DNA of 7,597 bases from Porphyromonas sp. (GTDB lineage Bacteria > Bacteroidota > Bacteroidia > Bacteroidales > Porphyromonadaceae). Shown piece by piece: positions 5,835-7,597 of this stretch (positions are counted from its first letter, which is position 1; the number at the start of each line of letters is the position of its first letter). The stretch is taken from positions 1 to 7,597 of the forward strand of contig RBKG01000188.1 of assembly GCA_003640335.1 (NCBI GenBank), in the 5' to 3' direction. Position numbers and translations under genes: made by a program. Under the pieces are notes generated by a model, which was given only the letters and a program-made list of their open reading frames with translations, was not told the DNA's origin and did not search any database.

Positions 5835-7597
5835 GTTCGTTTGTCAGTGCAATCTCTAGCACTTCCTTAATATCTTCTACAAAATGGAATGATAGCCCCT
5901 TGAGATAAGTAGACTTTATCTCCTGAACATCCTTCTCATTCTCCTTACACATGATAATCTCTCGAATACCTGAACGCTTGGCGGCTAGAATCTTCTCCTT
6001 AATGCCACCGACAGGCAATACCTTTCCTCTTAGAGTTATCTCTCCAGTCATAGCCAGATTAGCTTTAACCTTACGACGAGTAATAGCTGAAACAAGAGAA
6101 GTTACCATTGTGATACCTGCACTTGGACCATCCTTAGGTACAGCACCCTCAGGCACATGGATATGTATTGCCTTATCCTTGAACACTTCTGGATTGATAC
6201 CGAGCTCCTCGGCATGAGCCTGAATATAAGTCAAAGCCAATACAGCACTCTCCTTCATGACATCGCCAAGGCTACCCGTAAGTGTTAGCTTCCCCTCAGT
6301 ACCCTTTTGCAGGCTACTCTCGATATAGAGGATATCGCCTCCGACACTCGTCCAAGCCAAACCAACGACAACGCCTGCATGCTCATTGCTTTGGTAACGC
6401 TCACGAAGGAATATAGGCTTACCGAGATACTCTCGGACACATTCTGGACTTATTTCTGTCGGACAAAGCTCATTCTGAGCAAATCGCCAAGCGATCTTAC
6501 GCATTACCTCTGCAATACGCTTCTCAAGCTGTCGGACACCACTTTCACGAGTATACTCTTCAATGATTAGTTCTATTGCCTTAGTTGAGAACTTAAACTC
6601 CACAGCATCTAGTCCATGGTCCTTGAGAGCCTTCGGGATTAGATATTTCTGGGCTATCTTGAGCTTTTCCTCCTCTATATAACCCGAAATCTCAATAATC
6701 TCCATTCTATCTCTCAAAGGTCTAGAAATAGCACTCAAATCATTAGCCGTAGCTATGAATAGAACCTTGCTTAAATCATAGTCAATATCTAGATAATTGT
6801 CATGGAAGCTTGCATTCTGCTCTGGGTCTAGGACTTCAAGCAATGCCGACTCCGGATTTGAGCGACTTCCTTCCCCGATTTTATCAATTTCATCAAGCAC
6901 AAAGACAGGATTACTACTGCCCACCTTGCCTAGACTCTGTATAATACGACCACTCATAGCCCCTACATAGGTACGGCGATGACCTCGTATCTCTGCTTCA
7001 TCATGCAAGCCTCCTAGAGATATGCGCATATACTTACGCCCCAAGCTCTCCGCGATACTTTTGCCTAAAGAAGTCTTCCCGACTCCGGGAGGACCATAAA
7101 GACATATAATAGGAGATTTCATATCTCCTCTCAACATGAGCACAGCAAGATGCTCCAAGATACGCTCCTTAACTTTCTCTAGTCCATAATGGTGAGCATT
7201 TAATATACGCTCAGCCCTTTTCAAGTTAAAATTATCTTCTGTATAAATACCCCACGGCAAACCAAGGACAGTATTCAGATACTGAATTTGTACAGAATAG
7301 TCGGGTGACTGAGGATTAAGACGCTCGGCCTTCTTTAGTTCTTTCTCGAAGGTAGCCGCCACTTCGGCACTCCATTGCTTAGTCTTAGCCTTATTGCGCA
7401 GCTCATCGATTTCATCATCACCCACATTAAGCTCTTCTTGAAGCACTTTCATCTGTTGCTGCAAGAAATACTCCTTATTATGTCGGTCTAGTTCGCTCCT
7501 TGTCTTCTCATGAACTTGCACTTTGACACGAAGAATCTCAAGCTCGGACTGCTGACACAGAACAGCCTGATAAGCGCGCTCTTTGATGCTATTCATA
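5824..7597 (-). CDS. lon: ATP-dependent protease La (Lon), N-terminus beyond the window
   Basis: Lon is a homo-oligomeric cytoplasmic AAA+ serine protease that degrades misfolded and regulatory proteins. About 590 C-terminal residues are present. The frame is open to the window edge, so the ATG at 7596 is internal, and the N-terminal LON substrate-binding domain (typically over 200 residues) is missing. Numbering from that Met: a coiled-coil region with [14 protein letters not shown] (44-57); Walker [10 protein letters not shown] (168-176); Walker B VFVLDEID (231-238); sensor-1 region ATAND (282-286); the AAA+ lid with [12 protein letters not shown] (351-362); then the protease domain with Ser492 in KDGPSAG and Lys535 in [11 protein letters not shown], the Ser-Lys dyad. 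All catalytic motifs are intact and the protein ends normally (TNELAK). The spacing from Ser to Lys (43 residues) equals that of E. coli Lon. Its stop lies within the start of the DUF1599 gene, so it heads or feeds this transcription unit. Confidence 0.97.
   Translation of the reverse strand, partial: MNSIKERAYQAVLCQQSELEILRVKVQVHEKTRSELDRHNKEYFLQQQMKVLQEELNVGDDEIDELRNKAKTKQWSAEVAATFEKELKKAERLNPQSPDYSVQIQYLNTVLGLPWGIYTEDNFNLKRAERILNAHHYGLEKVKERILEHLAVLMLRGDMKSPIICLYGPPGVGKTSLGKSIAESLGRKYMRISLGGLHDEAEIRGHRRTYVGAMSGRIIQSLGKVGSSNPVFVLDEIDKIGEGSRSNPESALLEVLDPEQNASFHDNYLDIDYDLSKVLFIATANDLSAISRPLRDRMEIIEISGYIEEEKLKIAQKYLIPKALKDHGLDAVEFKFSTKAIELIIEEYTRESGVRQLEKRIAEVMRKIAWRFAQNELCPTEISPECVREYLGKPIFLRERYQSNEHAGVVVGLAWTSVGGDILYIESSLQKGTEGKLTLTGSLGDVMKESAVLALTYIQAHAEELGINPEVFKDKAIHIHVPEGAVPKDGPSAGITMVTSLVSAITRRKVKANLAMTGEITLRGKVLPVGGIKEKILAAKRSGIREIIMCKENEKDVQEIKSTYLKGLSFHFVEDIKEVLEIALTNELAK

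Noticed and set aside
5951..6570. Plus-strand frames opposite lon (5951-6217, 6307-6570)
   Set aside because: They are shadows of the lon protease and AAA+ lid coding sequence, with no support of their own.
1..7597. A new defence, mobile or CRISPR-type system
   Set aside because: No repeat array, transposase, integrase, toxin-antitoxin pair or phage gene is visible, and every large gene except the left-edge protein fits a known chromosomal family.

Overview
The window looks like a housekeeping stretch of a Bacteroidales chromosome, most likely Porphyromonas or a close relative. The support is a recognisable Bacteroidales-type gene set (DUF1599, DoxX/MauE-thioredoxin-like protein, tpiA, SPOR protein, folE), the lack of Shine-Dalgarno sequences before starts, AT-rich leaders, and one candidate Bacteroidetes-type -7 box (TAnnTTTG). 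The genus is inference. All seven genes read on the minus strand, so transcription runs from right to left.

Right to left, the layout is as follows. lon (5824-7597) has lost its N-terminal domain to the window edge. It overlaps a DUF1599 (Nmad1-type) protein by 11 nt. That gene overlaps a DoxX/MauE-type membrane protein with a thioredoxin-like domain through ATGA. tpiA follows 34 nt later with no terminator between. A strong hairpin plus U-tract lies after tpiA, only 9 nt before the start codon of a secreted SPOR-domain protein. That protein's 3' end overlaps folE. A second clear terminator follows folE. After a 287-nt intergenic region with a candidate promoter comes a long open frame (1-1700) that leaves the window on the left. 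It is a P-loop protein whose Walker A motif resembles the HPr kinase / PEP carboxykinase superfamily.

The genes combine protein quality control (Lon), central glycolysis (TpiA), the first step of pterin/folate synthesis (FolE), and envelope functions (SPOR protein, DoxX-like protein). The tight overlaps suggest one lon-to-tpiA transcription unit, with SPOR-folE reached by read-through of, or regulation at, the hairpin.

I see no mobile element, CRISPR array, tRNA, rRNA or phage gene, and no convincing new multi-gene system. The points most worth a second look are the left-edge P-loop protein, the hairpin in front of the SPOR gene, the internal duplication in the DUF1599 protein, and the cysteine-free thioredoxin-like domain fused to a CGCFG membrane module.
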